Shown: piece by piece, positions 8,788 to 18,351 of the stretch | Position numbering within the stretch: position 1 is the first letter of the stretch | Layout of the letters: every line of letters begins with the position of its first letter | Assembly: GCF_001665295.1 (NCBI RefSeq) | Contig: NZ_LZSE01000091.1 | Span: forward strand, 1 to 64,000 | Origin: Mycobacterium sp. 1554424.7 | Lineage (GTDB): Bacteria; Actinomycetota; Actinomycetes; Mycobacteriales; Mycobacteriaceae | Direction: 5' to 3' | Length of the DNA: 64,000 nucleotides | Position numbers and translations under genes: made by a program | The notes under the pieces: generated by a model | What the model was told of the DNA's origin: nothing | The model's database searches: none | The model's input: only the letters and a program-made list of their open reading frames with translations

Positions 8788-10218
8788 GTGCCATCCAGCT
8801 CGATCAGCATGACGGAGCAAATGCTGCGGCGCCGTCCCGTCGTCGGCGCGCACACCGCACGTGGGGCGGACGACCACCTCAAGCGCAGCATCGGTACGTT
8901 CCAGCTCACCATGTTCGGGGTCGGCTCGACCGTCGGCACGGGGATCTTTTTCGTCATGTCGCTGGCGGTACCCGAAGCCGGCCCGGGCGTGATCGTCTCC
9001 TTTCTCATCGCCGGCATCGCGGCCGGGCTCGCGGCCATCTGCTACGCCGAATTGGCCTCGGCCGTGCCAGTTTCCGGGTCGTCGTATTCCTATGCCTATG
9101 CCACGCTGGGGGAGGCGGTCGCGATCGGCGTGGCGGCCTGCCTGCTGCTGGAATACGGGGTGGCGACCGCCGCGGTCGCGGTGGGGTGGAGCGGCTATGT
9201 CAACAAGTTGCTGAGCAGCCTGTTCGGATTCCAGCTGCCACATGCGCTGTCGGCGGCGCCCTGGGATTCGCAGCCCGGCGCGGTCAATTTGCCGGCGATC
9301 GTGCTGATCGCGATGTGCGCACTGCTGCTGATCCGCGGCGCCAGCGAATCGGCCAAGGTGAATGCGATCATGGTGCTGATCAAGCTCGGCGTGCTGGCCA
9401 TGTTCGTGATCATCGCGTTCACCGCCTTCGCCGCGAACCAGCTCAAGGACTTCGCCCCCATGGGGGTCGCCGGCATCGGCTCGGCGGCCGGCACCATCTT
9501 CTTCTCCTACATCGGCCTGGACGCGGTGTCGACCGCGGGCGACGAGGTGAAGGATCCGCAAAAGACCATGCCGCGCGCGATCATCGCGGCCCTGGCGACC
9601 GTCACGACCGTCTACGTCCTCGTCGCGCTGGCCGCGCTCGGCACCCAGCCGTGGCGGGACTTCGCGGGGCAGCAAGAGGCGGGCCTGGCGACGATCCTCG
9701 ACCACGTCACGAACGGCACCTGGGCCGGCACGATTTTGTGTGCGGGCGCGGTGATCTCGATCTTCACCGTCACGCTCGTCACCATGTATGGCCAAACCCG
9801 CATCCTGTTCGCCATGGGCCGCGACGGGTTGCTGCCAACGAGTTTCGCCGCGGTGAATGCGCGCACGATGACCCCGGTGAAGAACACCACGATCGTCGCG
9901 GTCGCCACGGGCTTGCTGGCCGCGTTCGTTCCGCTCGACAAGCTGGCCGACATGGTGTCCATCGGCACGCTGACGGCGTTCATCGTCGTGTCGGTCGGGG
10001 TGATCATCCTGCGGGTGCGCGAACCGGACCTGCCGCGCGCGTTCAAGGTGCCGGGTTACCCTGTGACACCGGCACTTTCGGTGCTGGCGTGCGGCTACAT
10101 CCTGGTCAGCCTGCACTGGTACACGTGGATCGCGTTCTCCGGATGGATCGCGGTGGCGCTGATCTTCTACTTCGTCTGGGGCCGCCACCACAGCGCGCTC
10201 AACGAGGAGACGCAGTGA
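8788..10218 (+). CDS. rocE: APC-family cationic amino acid permease
   Basis: 476 residues with about 12 membrane segments (Rv2320c-like). The first helix contains TVGTGIFF, the APC substrate-binding signature, followed by PGVIVSFLIAGIAAGLAAIC and AELASAVPVSGSSYSYAYA. FSYIGLDAVSTAGDEVKDPQ is the conserved TM6-loop. Located after rocD, it probably imports arginine or ornithine. Start taken at GTG 8788 behind GGGGGG; ATG 8809 or 8821 would also fit. Confidence 0.85.
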   Translation: MPSSSISMTEQMLRRRPVVGAHTARGADDHLKRSIGTFQLTMFGVGSTVGTGIFFVMSLAVPEAGPGVIVSFLIAGIAAGLAAICYAELASAVPVSGSSYSYAYATLGEAVAIGVAACLLLEYGVATAAVAVGWSGYVNKLLSSLFGFQLPHALSAAPWDSQPGAVNLPAIVLIAMCALLLIRGASESAKVNAIMVLIKLGVLAMFVIIAFTAFAANQLKDFAPMGVAGIGSAAGTIFFSYIGLDAVSTAGDEVKDPQKTMPRAIIAALATVTTVYVLVALAALGTQPWRDFAGQQEAGLATILDHVTNGTWAGTILCAGAVISIFTVTLVTMYGQTRILFAMGRDGLLPTSFAAVNARTMTPVKNTTIVAVATGLLAAFVPLDKLADMVSIGTLTAFIVVSVGVIILRVREPDLPRAFKVPGYPVTPALSVLACGYILVSLHWYTWIAFSGWIAVALIFYFVWGRHHSALNEETQ

Positions 10219-11093
10219 CCGTGGTCGCCGGTTACCGGGCCGGCGAAGTGGGCCTCTCGGGGCTGCACCTGGCCGTCCGCGCCGCGCGGACGCTTTCGAC
10301 GTCGCTCACCGTGGCGACCATCGTGCCCAAGCCGTGGCTGACGCCGTCGCTCGCCCGCGTCGACGCCGAATACGAGCAGTGGGCCGAGCACCTGGCGGCG
10401 GACTCGGCGGCGGAGGCCGCGCGGTTTCTGCACGACCTGTGCGACGGGATCGACGTCGCCTACCTGCATCGCGCGCACCGCTCGGTGTCGGGCGGCTTGA
10501 TCGAGGTGGTCGAGGAGGTGGGCGGCGACGTCGTCGTGCTCGGGTCGCTGCCCAGCGGCGGGCCCGGACCCGTGGTGATCGGCACGACCGCCGACTGGCT
10601 ACTGCACGCCTCGCCCGTGCCGGTCGCGATCAGCCCGCGCGGATATCGCGCGCACGCAGGCGGATTGACGCGGATCACCTGCGCCTACGCCGCGACGCCG
10701 GACTCGGTCGAGGTGGTGCGGCGCTGCGCGGAGACCGCCCGGCGATTCGGGGTGCCGCTGCGGGTGATGACCTTCGCCGTGCGGGGCAAGACGATGTATC
10801 CCCCCGAGGTGGGCCTGGACGTCGAGGACGAGATCCTCGAGGCGTGGGCGTCGCAGGCGCGTGACATCCTGGCGAGCCTGAAGACCGACGGGGTGGTCAC
10901 CGAAGACGTTGCGCTGGAAGTGGTTACCGGCCATGACTGGAACGAGGCGCTGGACAAGGCGGGCTGGCGCGACGGCGACATCCTCGCGCTGGGGACCCGA
11001 CCGCGCGACGAAATCCGCAGGGTGTTCCTCGGTTCCCGCAGCGCCAAGATCATCCGCGAGAGCCCGGTGCCCGTGCTGGTGTTGCCCGGCTAG
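10215..11093 (+). CDS. Universal stress protein family, tandem UspA domains
   Basis: 292 residues (Rv2319c-like), GTG start overlapping the permease stop (GTGA). Two UspA-like halves: the first ends GDVVVLGSLPSGGPGPVVIG and the second ALGTRPRDEIRRVFLGSRSA with PVPVLVLP. The glycine/serine phosphate loop is partly kept in the second half (LGSRSAKI). It lies at the end of the ornithine operon, so its expression should follow amino acid transport. Confidence 0.82.
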   Translation: MTVVAGYRAGEVGLSGLHLAVRAARTLSTSLTVATIVPKPWLTPSLARVDAEYEQWAEHLAADSAAEAARFLHDLCDGIDVAYLHRAHRSVSGGLIEVVEEVGGDVVVLGSLPSGGPGPVVIGTTADWLLHASPVPVAISPRGYRAHAGGLTRITCAYAATPDSVEVVRRCAETARRFGVPLRVMTFAVRGKTMYPPEVGLDVEDEILEAWASQARDILASLKTDGVVTEDVALEVVTGHDWNEALDKAGWRDGDILALGTRPRDEIRRVFLGSRSAKIIRESPVPVLVLPG

Positions 11094-11110
11094 CGCGTAC
11101 TTTCGCACGC

Positions 11111-11167
11111 CGAGATCGACGCTAGCGTGCAGTTCACTCGCACTTCTTCACGCCATCGTCGATCTCG
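11111..11167. terminator. Inverted repeat between convergent genes
   Basis: CGAGATCGACG (11111-11121) and its exact complement CGTCGATCTCG (11157-11167), with a further GCGTG/CACGC pair in the loop, lie between the Usp (+) and SPFH (-) genes. Likely a bidirectional terminator; no T-tract. Confidence 0.45.
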
Positions 11168-11189
11168 ACGGAGACTCGACTCACGGACG

Positions 11190-12149
11190 TCAGCGCGGCA
11201 CCTGCACCAGCGGCTGGCCGCCGATCTGGCCCCAGCATCCGGCGGGGTCGCGGCCGTTCTTCACCTGATCGTTGAGGCAGTTGAAGATCGCGATGCGCAG
11301 GTCCGGCGGGGGCTGATTCGCGCGCTGCTCGGCGGCCAACCGGTTCTGCTCCGCCGTCTTGACGTCCTGCTGGGCGTTGATCGTTTCCTGAACCTTCTGG
11401 TTGTAGGCGTCGATGCGCTGCTGGGTCGGCTGGTCGTAGAAGATCCGCGGGATCCGCACGTCGAGGATCTCGATCTCGGAGCCCACCGCGTCCTGCAGGT
11501 CCTTTTTGACCTGCCCGGCCATCGCCGGCAAGTCCGCGCCCTGGGCCGGTGCGGGCATCTGCGCCGACGCGCCCGGCGCGTTCGCCGCGGCTGCCAGCAT
11601 GACCTGTGGGTTGAACGTGGCGAACACCTTCGACAGCGCCACCTGCGCCTGCCGGTCCACCAGCTGCTCCTTGATCGTCTGGAACACGTTGGCGCCGCCG
11701 TAATCCTGGAACAGCTTGGGGGCCGCGCCCTCGCGCAGCCGCCAGTTCAGGTTCTCGTCCACGTAGGCGTTGGAGTTGTTGGCCAGCCGCACATTGATCG
11801 CCGCCGGGTTGTTGTTGGCGCCCCTGCCCTGGCTGGCGTCGTCGAAACTGTTCGACTCGAACGCCTGCAACTGGATCGCCTCCGACAGCTCGCTGACCTT
11901 GCGCCACGGCGCATGCCACACGATCCCGGCCCCGTGCACGCCCACCGGCTTGCCGAACTCGGTGATGATGCCGACGTTGCGCGTGTCCACCCGGTCATAG
12001 GCGCTGATAAGCGTGAAGAGCACCCCGAACAACGCGGCCGCCGCCGAGATTCCCCACCACGTCTTCCGCTTGTCGAGGAAAACGCTCGCGGCCAAACCCA
12101 CTGCCGCGACCAGGAAAAACAGGATCGCGATAATCCACCACCCGGGCAT
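11190..12149 (-). CDS. SPFH/Band 7 (prohibitin-like) membrane protein
   Basis: 319 residues. Two hydrophobic segments occupy residues 4-25 and 32-50. The SPFH domain begins near YDRVDTRNVGIITEFGKPVG, followed by NNPAAINVRLANNSNAYVDE and the helical stretch TQQRIDAYNQKVQETINAQQ, typical of flotillin/prohibitin scaffolds. The C-terminus (NGRDPAGCWGQ) is Pro/Gly-rich. It likely forms membrane-associated oligomers. It is inserted between the Rv2319c- and Rv2318-like genes compared with M. tuberculosis. Confidence 0.8.
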   Translation of the reverse strand: MPGWWIIAILFFLVAAVGLAASVFLDKRKTWWGISAAAALFGVLFTLISAYDRVDTRNVGIITEFGKPVGVHGAGIVWHAPWRKVSELSEAIQLQAFESNSFDDASQGRGANNNPAAINVRLANNSNAYVDENLNWRLREGAAPKLFQDYGGANVFQTIKEQLVDRQAQVALSKVFATFNPQVMLAAAANAPGASAQMPAPAQGADLPAMAGQVKKDLQDAVGSEIEILDVRIPRIFYDQPTQQRIDAYNQKVQETINAQQDVKTAEQNRLAAEQRANQPPPDLRIAIFNCLNDQVKNGRDPAGCWGQIGGQPLVQVPR

Positions 12150-12228
12150 GACATTCCTTCCCTTTATGCAGGTCGGGTCAGCGTACCGCCCGTGGACTCA
12201 CCTGGGAACGCTTTCGCGGGACCGGCGA

Positions 12229-13569
12229 CTAGCGCTGCGCGGCGGCGTTGGCCGCCGCCTGAGCCTTCCGCAGGGTGACGGCGACATCGCCTCGACCCAA
12301 GAACATTTCGTCGAAATAGCTCTGCAGCGCGGTGTATCCGGCGGCGAAGCCGGCGCCGCCCGGCGCGGGAATGCGGGGACCCTTCAGCACGGAGAAGAAC
12401 GGTCTGACGTCGATGCCCTCGGTGGCCCAGTGGTCGAAGTAGACCGGCTGAGCCGACAGCACCGCGGGAATGGCCGCACCGTCGCGGCCCAGGTACGCGT
12501 TGCCCTCGCGGCTGCCCATCCACGCCAGCACCTGGCGCACCGCATCCGGGTGCTTTGTCGCCGAATTACCCGCGGCGGCAATGCCGTTGGTGACGCTCAC
12601 GCGGCCGGCGGGGCCTGTCGGCATCATGGCCACGCCCCAGCGGAAGCGCGCGTCGCGGGCGACCGGCTTCAGGTTGTAGGTGCCGGATTGGAAGAGCGCC
12701 ATCCGGCCGGCCAGGAACTGGTTGCGGGAGAAGTCGCCGTTGTCGTTGGTGTCGGACGCCGGCGGCGCGACGTGGTCGTCGTTGATGAGACGGACCAGAT
12801 ACCGGAAGGCGGACACCGCCGCGGGGTTGTCGAACGCGAACTCGTCGCCGCGCTGGAACACACCGCCCGCCGAGCCGATGTAGTTCAGGTAGATGCCCTG
12901 GGGGTCGTTGGCCGCGTTATATCCCCACTGGCGGACCCGTCCGGCGTCGAAACGCGGTGTGCCCGCGGCGTTTCCGTCGGCGTCGAGTGTCAGGCGGGAC
13001 AGCAGAGGGCGCAGGGTGTCGCCGTCGCCGTTGGGGCTCCAGCGCAGGCTGTCGAGTTGGGCGGGATCGATTCCGGCCGCGCCGAGCAGGTCCGCGTTGT
13101 AGTACAGGGCGATCCCGCCGTCGGTCAGCTGCGGCACACCCCACAGCACGCCACGACGTGTGAACTGCTCGACCACCGCCGGATCCCAGTCCGCGTTGGC
13201 ATCGGGGCCCAGCATCTTGCCGACGTCGAGCAACCGGCCGTCGTCGGCGTAGGCGGCGAGGTAGGCGTTGGACAGCCAGAAAATGTCGTCGGCGCTGCCG
13301 CCGGCGACGTCGGTGCGCAGCGTGTTGAAGTACGTCGAATACGCGACGATGTTGGTGCGGACCTCGATGTCGCGGTGCGTGCGGTTGAATTCCGCGAACG
13401 ACTCCTGATATGCCGCGGCGATCTGGTCGGCCCACACCCGCACCTTGATGACGACCTTGCCGCCGTGCGGCTCGGCGGAATAGTCCAACAGCACCGCCAG
13501 CGCGGCCAACAGCGCGGCCACCAGCACCAGCGCCCCGGCAACCAGCGTGGAAGAGCGCGGCCCGGTCAC
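12229..13569 (-). CDS. uspC: Sugar ABC transporter substrate-binding protein (UspC)
   Basis: 446 residues (Rv2318-like). An N-terminal hydrophobic segment (LVAGALVLVAALLAALAVLL) has no lipobox cysteine, so it is either a membrane anchor or an uncleaved signal. The rest is a class-I extracellular sugar-binding fold: DDIFWLSNAYLAAYADDGRL, NGIAAAGNSATKHPDAV, and a C-terminal YFDEMFLGRGDVA. In M. tuberculosis UspABC imports amino sugars; a similar substrate is inferred. GTG 13569 overlaps the uspB stop (GTGA), so the frame extending to 13776 is a shadow of uspB. Confidence 0.88.
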   Translation of the reverse strand: MTGPRSSTLVAGALVLVAALLAALAVLLDYSAEPHGGKVVIKVRVWADQIAAAYQESFAEFNRTHRDIEVRTNIVAYSTYFNTLRTDVAGGSADDIFWLSNAYLAAYADDGRLLDVGKMLGPDANADWDPAVVEQFTRRGVLWGVPQLTDGGIALYYNADLLGAAGIDPAQLDSLRWSPNGDGDTLRPLLSRLTLDADGNAAGTPRFDAGRVRQWGYNAANDPQGIYLNYIGSAGGVFQRGDEFAFDNPAAVSAFRYLVRLINDDHVAPPASDTNDNGDFSRNQFLAGRMALFQSGTYNLKPVARDARFRWGVAMMPTGPAGRVSVTNGIAAAGNSATKHPDAVRQVLAWMGSREGNAYLGRDGAAIPAVLSAQPVYFDHWATEGIDVRPFFSVLKGPRIPAPGGAGFAAGYTALQSYFDEMFLGRGDVAVTLRKAQAAANAAAQR

Positions 13570-14390
13570 TTGAGCCCCGAGACGACGATCGACGCGACGA
13601 TGTGGCGTTGGAAGCCGACGAACAGCGCGATCAGCGGCACGATCGCGAGCGTGGTCGCCGCCATCACCAACGTCCACTGGGAGTTGAACCGCGACTGTAG
13701 GTCCGCCGTCGCCACGGTGAGCACCCGCCACTTGTGCCCGCTGGTGATCACCAGCGGCCACATGAAGTTGTTCCATTGCGACACCACGGTGATCAACGTC
13801 AGCGCGGCGAGCACCGGACGGCTGGACGGGATCACCACGTGCACGATCACGTCCAGGGTGCTGGCCCCGTCGAGGCGCGCGGCGTTGATCAAGTCATTCG
13901 GGATGATGCGAAAGTGCTCGCGCAGCAGGAAAATCGCGTACGGCGAGCCGAACATGAACGGCAGCACCAACGCCCAGAACGTGTTGCGCAGCCCCAGCTG
14001 GGCCATCATCAGATACATGGGCACCACTGTGACCGTCGCCGGCACCATGAGGGTGGCGATGTAGACCCAGAACAGCGCGTCGCGCCCGGGGAAGTGCAAG
14101 CGCGCGAACGCGTATCCGGCCAGCACCGAAAACGTGAGCTGGCCCACCAGGATCACCGCGGTCATCAGCGCGGTCACCGCCGCGGCGCGGCCGAAGCCGG
14201 CCCCGCCCAGATCGGCGTAGTTGGCCAGCGTCGGTGGCCGGGGCCACTGCAGCGGCGTTCCCGTGGCGAACTGGTGCGCCGAGGTGAACGAGGTCAGCAG
14301 TCCAAGTGCGAACGGCGCCAACGTGATCAGCGCGCCCAGCACCAGCCCGATGTAGATGAGGGCATTGACGAACCGGCTAGACGAGGTCAT
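13566..14390 (-). CDS. uspB: Sugar ABC transporter permease (UspB)
   Basis: 274 residues, six membrane segments, MalG-type. The cytoplasmic EAA loop is DLINAARLDGASTLDVIVHVVIP (~residues 165-187), which docks the ATPase. Preceded by uspA (14-base overlap) and followed by uspC (4-base overlap). No ATPase gene is in this operon, so the importer must share one encoded elsewhere, as in M. tuberculosis. Confidence 0.9.
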   Translation of the reverse strand: MTSSSRFVNALIYIGLVLGALITLAPFALGLLTSFTSAHQFATGTPLQWPRPPTLANYADLGGAGFGRAAAVTALMTAVILVGQLTFSVLAGYAFARLHFPGRDALFWVYIATLMVPATVTVVPMYLMMAQLGLRNTFWALVLPFMFGSPYAIFLLREHFRIIPNDLINAARLDGASTLDVIVHVVIPSSRPVLAALTLITVVSQWNNFMWPLVITSGHKWRVLTVATADLQSRFNSQWTLVMAATTLAIVPLIALFVGFQRHIVASIVVSGLK

Positions 14391-15261
14391 AGCTGATCCG
14401 CCGCCGGAAATAGAGATGCTGGACGACGGTGACCCCGATCAGGATGACGAAGAGCACCACCGCCATGACCGATGCCCGCCCGATCGCCGCCGCCCCGAAC
14501 GCCTCGGCGTAGATGCGGTGGGCCACCAGGTCGGTGCTGCCGCCCGGGCCCCCGCCGGTCAGGGCGTAGACCATGTCGAAAACCTGTGCGGTGCTGACGA
14601 TCCCGGTCACCAGGACGAAGAACGTCGTCGGGCGCAGCATGGGCAGGGTGATGCGCCAGAACCGTTGCCACGCGTTGGCGCCATCGGTGCGCGCGGCGGC
14701 GTAGATGTCGTCGGGGATGGCCAACAGTCCCGCCAGGAACGACAGCGAGACGTATCCGACGTTGGTCCACACGACGACGGCCGACACCAGCGGCAGGGCG
14801 AAGCTCGGATCGGAGAGCCACCCGATGCTGTGCCCGAGCACGGCGCTGACGGCGCCGTCGGTGGGGGCCAGGATCCAGCGCCACAGCACCGCGATCGCCA
14901 GCGGTGCGCAGATCCACGGCAGCACGTACACGGTGCGAAACAGCCCGGTCCCGGGCAGGCGGCGGGCCAGCATGGACGCGGCCAGCAGCCCGAGGATCGT
15001 CTGCGCGGGAACCACGATCGCCACGAAGACGGCGGTTACGATCAGCGAGTTGGCGAATCCCGAGTCGGCCAGCACCGAGCGCCAGTTGGCCAGGCCCACA
15101 TAGCGCAGCGGGCCCAGCAGGTCCCACCGGTACAGGCTGAGCCAGACCACCACGAGGATGGGCAGCAGCAGAAACGCCAGCACACCGAACAGGCTCGGTG
15201 CCAGCAGGGCGTAGCCCAGTGCGGCGGATCGAGGCTGGTTCCTCGGTGCGGCGCTGGCCAT
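14377..15261 (-). CDS. uspA: Sugar ABC transporter permease (UspA)
   Basis: 294 residues, six membrane segments, MalF-type (Rv2316-like). EAA-like loop: DDIYAAARTDGANAWQRFWRI. ATG 15261 (MASAAPRNQPRS) chosen; upstream codons back to 15315 look non-coding. First gene of uspABC. In M. tuberculosis the next gene on the other side is Rv2315c; here about 22 kb of other genes intervenes. Confidence 0.9.
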   Translation of the reverse strand: MASAAPRNQPRSAALGYALLAPSLFGVLAFLLLPILVVVWLSLYRWDLLGPLRYVGLANWRSVLADSGFANSLIVTAVFVAIVVPAQTILGLLAASMLARRLPGTGLFRTVYVLPWICAPLAIAVLWRWILAPTDGAVSAVLGHSIGWLSDPSFALPLVSAVVVWTNVGYVSLSFLAGLLAIPDDIYAAARTDGANAWQRFWRITLPMLRPTTFFVLVTGIVSTAQVFDMVYALTGGGPGGSTDLVAHRIYAEAFGAAAIGRASVMAVVLFVILIGVTVVQHLYFRRRISYDLV

Positions 15262-15443
15262 GCAGGTAATTAAAGCGGGCCGCGCGGCGGAATCGATACG
15301 GCGGAGCCGCGACACACAACGGGGAATTGGTTCCGGGCGCTAGGTGGTCGCCTGCCATGGTCGGCTCTGACCAGGTCGGATCGGGTTTTCTGGACAACCG
15401 ATCACTCACGTCGACGAGGCCACCCCTGGCCGCGAGTCGCTTC

Positions 15444-16178
15444 TCAGTTCAGCTCGACGTCGCTGACATCGATGGAAACCATGAGCTCGTCGGGCAGCAG
15501 TCGGCCATCCGCATCGCAGCGGTATGCCCGGCGCTTCGACGGCAGCTTGATTCCCTCGGCCTCGACGATGTCGTAGACGTATTGAATCGCCGAGAACCCC
15601 CCTGCGACGTCGACGCGGTAGTCGTGACGCCGCAGCAGATAGTCACTGCCGAAGTAAAACTCCTGCAGCAGGCTGTGGCTGGCGAACTGGTCTGGGAATC
15701 GCGCTTGCAGTCCCAACCAGCGCTCGCCGTGGTCCTCGATCGGATCGATGGCGGCGACCGTGAATCCGTCCAGCGTCATGAAGAACGGAGTGGTCAAGTA
15801 CGTCCACAGGGCGTACCCGTTGAAGTAGGCGCGTTGCAACGGATCCCATGGCGTCGTGAGCTCGTGGCCCGTGAACGATTCGCGCGGGTTGAGTCGTTCG
15901 GCGACCACCCGACCGTCCAGCTTTTCGATGGCGACCCTCTGCGGAGTGAAGTCGGTTCTCTGATCCGCCGCACCGAACGGTTGTACGGAAGCCCACTCCC
16001 GTTGCAGCGCAACGGTCATCCTTCGCGGCGACGGATCCTGCGGCTGGCCCTTGATCTCCCATAGCTTGCCGCCACTGACGATGGTCGCCTCCATCGAGCT
16101 GAATCGGTGCCAGCGATCGAGCCCTCCGTGCGCGGCGAGCACGGCCTCAAGCAGGTCAATACCGCCCTCGACGGACAT
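15444..16178 (-). CDS. Conserved hypothetical protein, 244 aa
   Basis: Unrecognised soluble protein with no signal peptide or membrane segment. It opens MSVEGGIDLLEAVLAAHGGL with WHRFSSMEATIVSGGKLWEIKG and later shows repeated strand-like runs (FTVAAIDPIEDHG, DYRVDVAGGFSAIQYVYDIV). This pattern, 'average over an area then fold back on a beta sheet', resembles LolA/LppX-like proteins only superficially. It lies upstream of uspA on the same strand with a 182-base gap, so it probably has its own transcript. Codon use is normal for the window. Confidence 0.6.
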   Translation of the reverse strand: MSVEGGIDLLEAVLAAHGGLDRWHRFSSMEATIVSGGKLWEIKGQPQDPSPRRMTVALQREWASVQPFGAADQRTDFTPQRVAIEKLDGRVVAERLNPRESFTGHELTTPWDPLQRAYFNGYALWTYLTTPFFMTLDGFTVAAIDPIEDHGERWLGLQARFPDQFASHSLLQEFYFGSDYLLRRHDYRVDVAGGFSAIQYVYDIVEAEGIKLPSKRRAYRCDADGRLLPDELMVSIDVSDVELN

Positions 16179-16294
16179 CGTTCGATCGTAGACCTCGATG
16201 TGTCCTCGCCAGTGCTGGGTGACAAGTCAACTGCGAAACCACTTTGACGACATCAGTTTGCGTCGCAAGGCAGGCCGAATATGCCGCTGGACAA

Positions 16295-17287
16295 CTAATC
16301 CAAGGCCAGCTCGCGCCCCTCGCTGAGCCCCGGTCCGGCCACGGCGCCGAGCCGTTGCCGGAACGCCGGCACGCTGTAGCCGATGACCGCCGCGTCGGTG
16401 CGGGCCCGCGCGGTCGCCGAGCGTGGCAGGCCGAACACCGGGCCGACCTCGCCGAAGTAGTCGCCGGCCCTCGCCACCCGTAGCACTTCGTGTCCGCCGC
16501 CGGGTCGTTGGCGAATTATCTCGAGCTCGCCCTCAGACACCGTGTAGATCAAATCGGCCAGCGCGCCTTGGTTGAACAAGACCGTCCCCGCCTTGAGCTG
16601 GATCGTTTCGTGCGCGCGATTGACCAACGTCGTCGTCGGCACCATCTCGATCACACGATCGGCCAGCGGCAACAACCGCGGGTCATGGGTGGCGACGACG
16701 ACCATACGATCGCCGGACGCAAGACTGCGGATCAGCTTGAGCATCTCCTCGACCTGAAGGTAATCAAGATGTGCGGTCGGTTCGTCGGCCAGGATCAGCG
16801 GCGGATCGAGGGCGATCGCACGCGCCACGGCGACGCGCTGTTGTTGGCCGCCACTCAGGTCCCCGGGACGGTGGGTCATCCTGTCCTGCAACCCAACACG
16901 GGTCAGCAGCTCCTCGGCGCGCTCACGCGCTGCGCGGCGTGAGACGCCGGCCGCGCGCAGCGGCACAACGACGTTCTCCAGCGCGGTCAGGCTTGGCACC
17001 AGGTTGAACGCCTGGAACACGATGCCGACCTTGTGGCGCCTGTACTGCGACATCGCGCGGCGGTTGAGCGAGGTCACGTCCACGTGCCCGACGGTGATTG
17101 AGCCCGACGTGGGTGTCAGGAGCCCGCCTAGGGACGACAGCAATGTTGTCTTGCCGCAGCCACTGGGGCCGAGCAGGATCGTCAACGAGCCGGGCTCGAG
17201 TTCGAGGTTGATTCCGTCGATCGGGCGGATGGCATTACCGCCGCTGGAATATTCGACGACGAGGTTCTGGACGCGTACACCGGTCAT
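16295..17287 (-). CDS. ABC transporter ATPase with C-terminal cyclic-nucleotide-binding domain
   Basis: 330 residues (Rv0073-like). The ABC part (~1-225) has Walker A GPSGCGKTT, signature DLSGGQQQRVAVARAI and Walker B PLILADEPTAH, as in LolD/MacB-type exporters. Residues ~235-330 form a cNMP-binding-like domain (TVLFNQGALADLIYTVSEGE ... GDYFGEVGPVFGLPRSATAR), suggesting that cAMP or a related ligand could gate the ATPase. ATG 17287 lies 2 bases after the permease stop. Operon order: 110-aa membrane protein, permease, ATPase. Confidence 0.85.
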   Translation of the reverse strand: MTGVRVQNLVVEYSSGGNAIRPIDGINLELEPGSLTILLGPSGCGKTTLLSSLGGLLTPTSGSITVGHVDVTSLNRRAMSQYRRHKVGIVFQAFNLVPSLTALENVVVPLRAAGVSRRAARERAEELLTRVGLQDRMTHRPGDLSGGQQQRVAVARAIALDPPLILADEPTAHLDYLQVEEMLKLIRSLASGDRMVVVATHDPRLLPLADRVIEMVPTTTLVNRAHETIQLKAGTVLFNQGALADLIYTVSEGELEIIRQRPGGGHEVLRVARAGDYFGEVGPVFGLPRSATARARTDAAVIGYSVPAFRQRLGAVAGPGLSEGRELALD

Positions 17288-17289
17288 GA

Positions 17290-18351
17290 TTAGGGACCTC
17301 CAAATGCGAGAGCGGGATCGACGGTGGCAGCCCGACGGACCGCCGTGGCGCTGGCGAGCAGACCCACCCCGACGGCGATCACCGCCAGGAGCGGGTAGGC
17401 CGCGGCGGGCTCGATGACATTCATCGGGAACAGCGGCGCGAGCAGGCGTGCAAGCCCGGCGCCGAAGGCGGCCGCAAGGATCGCCACGACGATCGCCTGC
17501 AAGACCAGGCCGGCCAGGACTGATCGCGTCGAGACGCCGATCGCCTTGAAGACCGCGAAGTCTCGCATGCGCTCCAGGGCGGACAGATAGACCACGCCGC
17601 CCACGATTAGCGCCGCAACGATCCACAGCAGAATGGCGACTATCGTGATCGCCTGGACCGCGATTTTGGTCGGCCGCATCAGGTCGTCGACCGCGACGTT
17701 GCGGTCGACCACCCGGTAGCCGTCGGGAATCTGCGACAGTGTGCCGCGGATCCCGATCGATGAGATGAGCGGCTGGCCGCCGAACTCCGATTGTTGTATG
17801 CCCTCGGTCGTCACAAAGAGGTTAGGCGTCTTGGCCAGCGAGGTGGAGTTGTTGACGATGCCGACGATCAGCAGCTTGCGCGATCCGACCTCGAGCTGTT
17901 CGCCGATTCGGCGGCCAATGGTGCTCGTCACTGCCAGCTCGTCGGGGCTCGACGGTGCCCTGCCTTCGGACATCGCCGGCATACCCGGGCCGCCTGCCGG
18001 TGCGCCGAACATGGCCCCGGGGTGCGTCGAGTCGCCGCTTTTGAACGTAGCCCCCTTGTACGCCAGGGGCGCTGCGGCCACCACGCCCGGGGTGGCGGCG
18101 ACAACTTGCAGTTCTGCCGCCGGGAACGGTGCGGAGCCCAGGAATGGGCCGGTCGCACCGGACTTGATCAGGAACATGTCGACGCCGAGGGAATCGACGG
18201 TGCGCTCATCCTCTACGCGGAACCCGTTGGCGAGCCCGGTGAGGACGAGAGTCATTGCGAACACCAGGCCCGTGACGACGATCGCGATTACGAAGCGCCA
18301 AACGCGCCAACGCATGTCGCGCAATGCGGTGAATAGCATGTTCAGTGCCAA
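17290..18351 (-). CDS. FtsX/MacB-type ABC transporter permease
   Basis: 353 residues (Rv0072-like). One N-terminal membrane segment is followed by a ~200-residue external domain and three C-terminal segments (MacB/FtsX topology). AVFKAIGVSTRSVLAGLVLQ in the C-terminal part is the coupling motif that contacts the ATPase. With the neighbouring ATPase it should form an exporter or mechanotransmission complex rather than an importer. The start overlaps the preceding gene's end by 10 bases. Confidence 0.85.
   Translation of the reverse strand: MALNMLFTALRDMRWRVWRFVIAIVVTGLVFAMTLVLTGLANGFRVEDERTVDSLGVDMFLIKSGATGPFLGSAPFPAAELQVVAATPGVVAAAPLAYKGATFKSGDSTHPGAMFGAPAGGPGMPAMSEGRAPSSPDELAVTSTIGRRIGEQLEVGSRKLLIVGIVNNSTSLAKTPNLFVTTEGIQQSEFGGQPLISSIGIRGTLSQIPDGYRVVDRNVAVDDLMRPTKIAVQAITIVAILLWIVAALIVGGVVYLSALERMRDFAVFKAIGVSTRSVLAGLVLQAIVVAILAAAFGAGLARLLAPLFPMNVIEPAAAYPLLAVIAVGVGLLASATAVRRAATVDPALAFGGP

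Noticed and set aside
8758-10191. 477-residue minus-strand open frame opposite rocE
   Set aside because: Composition (Arg, His, Asp rich) is that of a GC-rich shadow; the plus strand has an APC permease.
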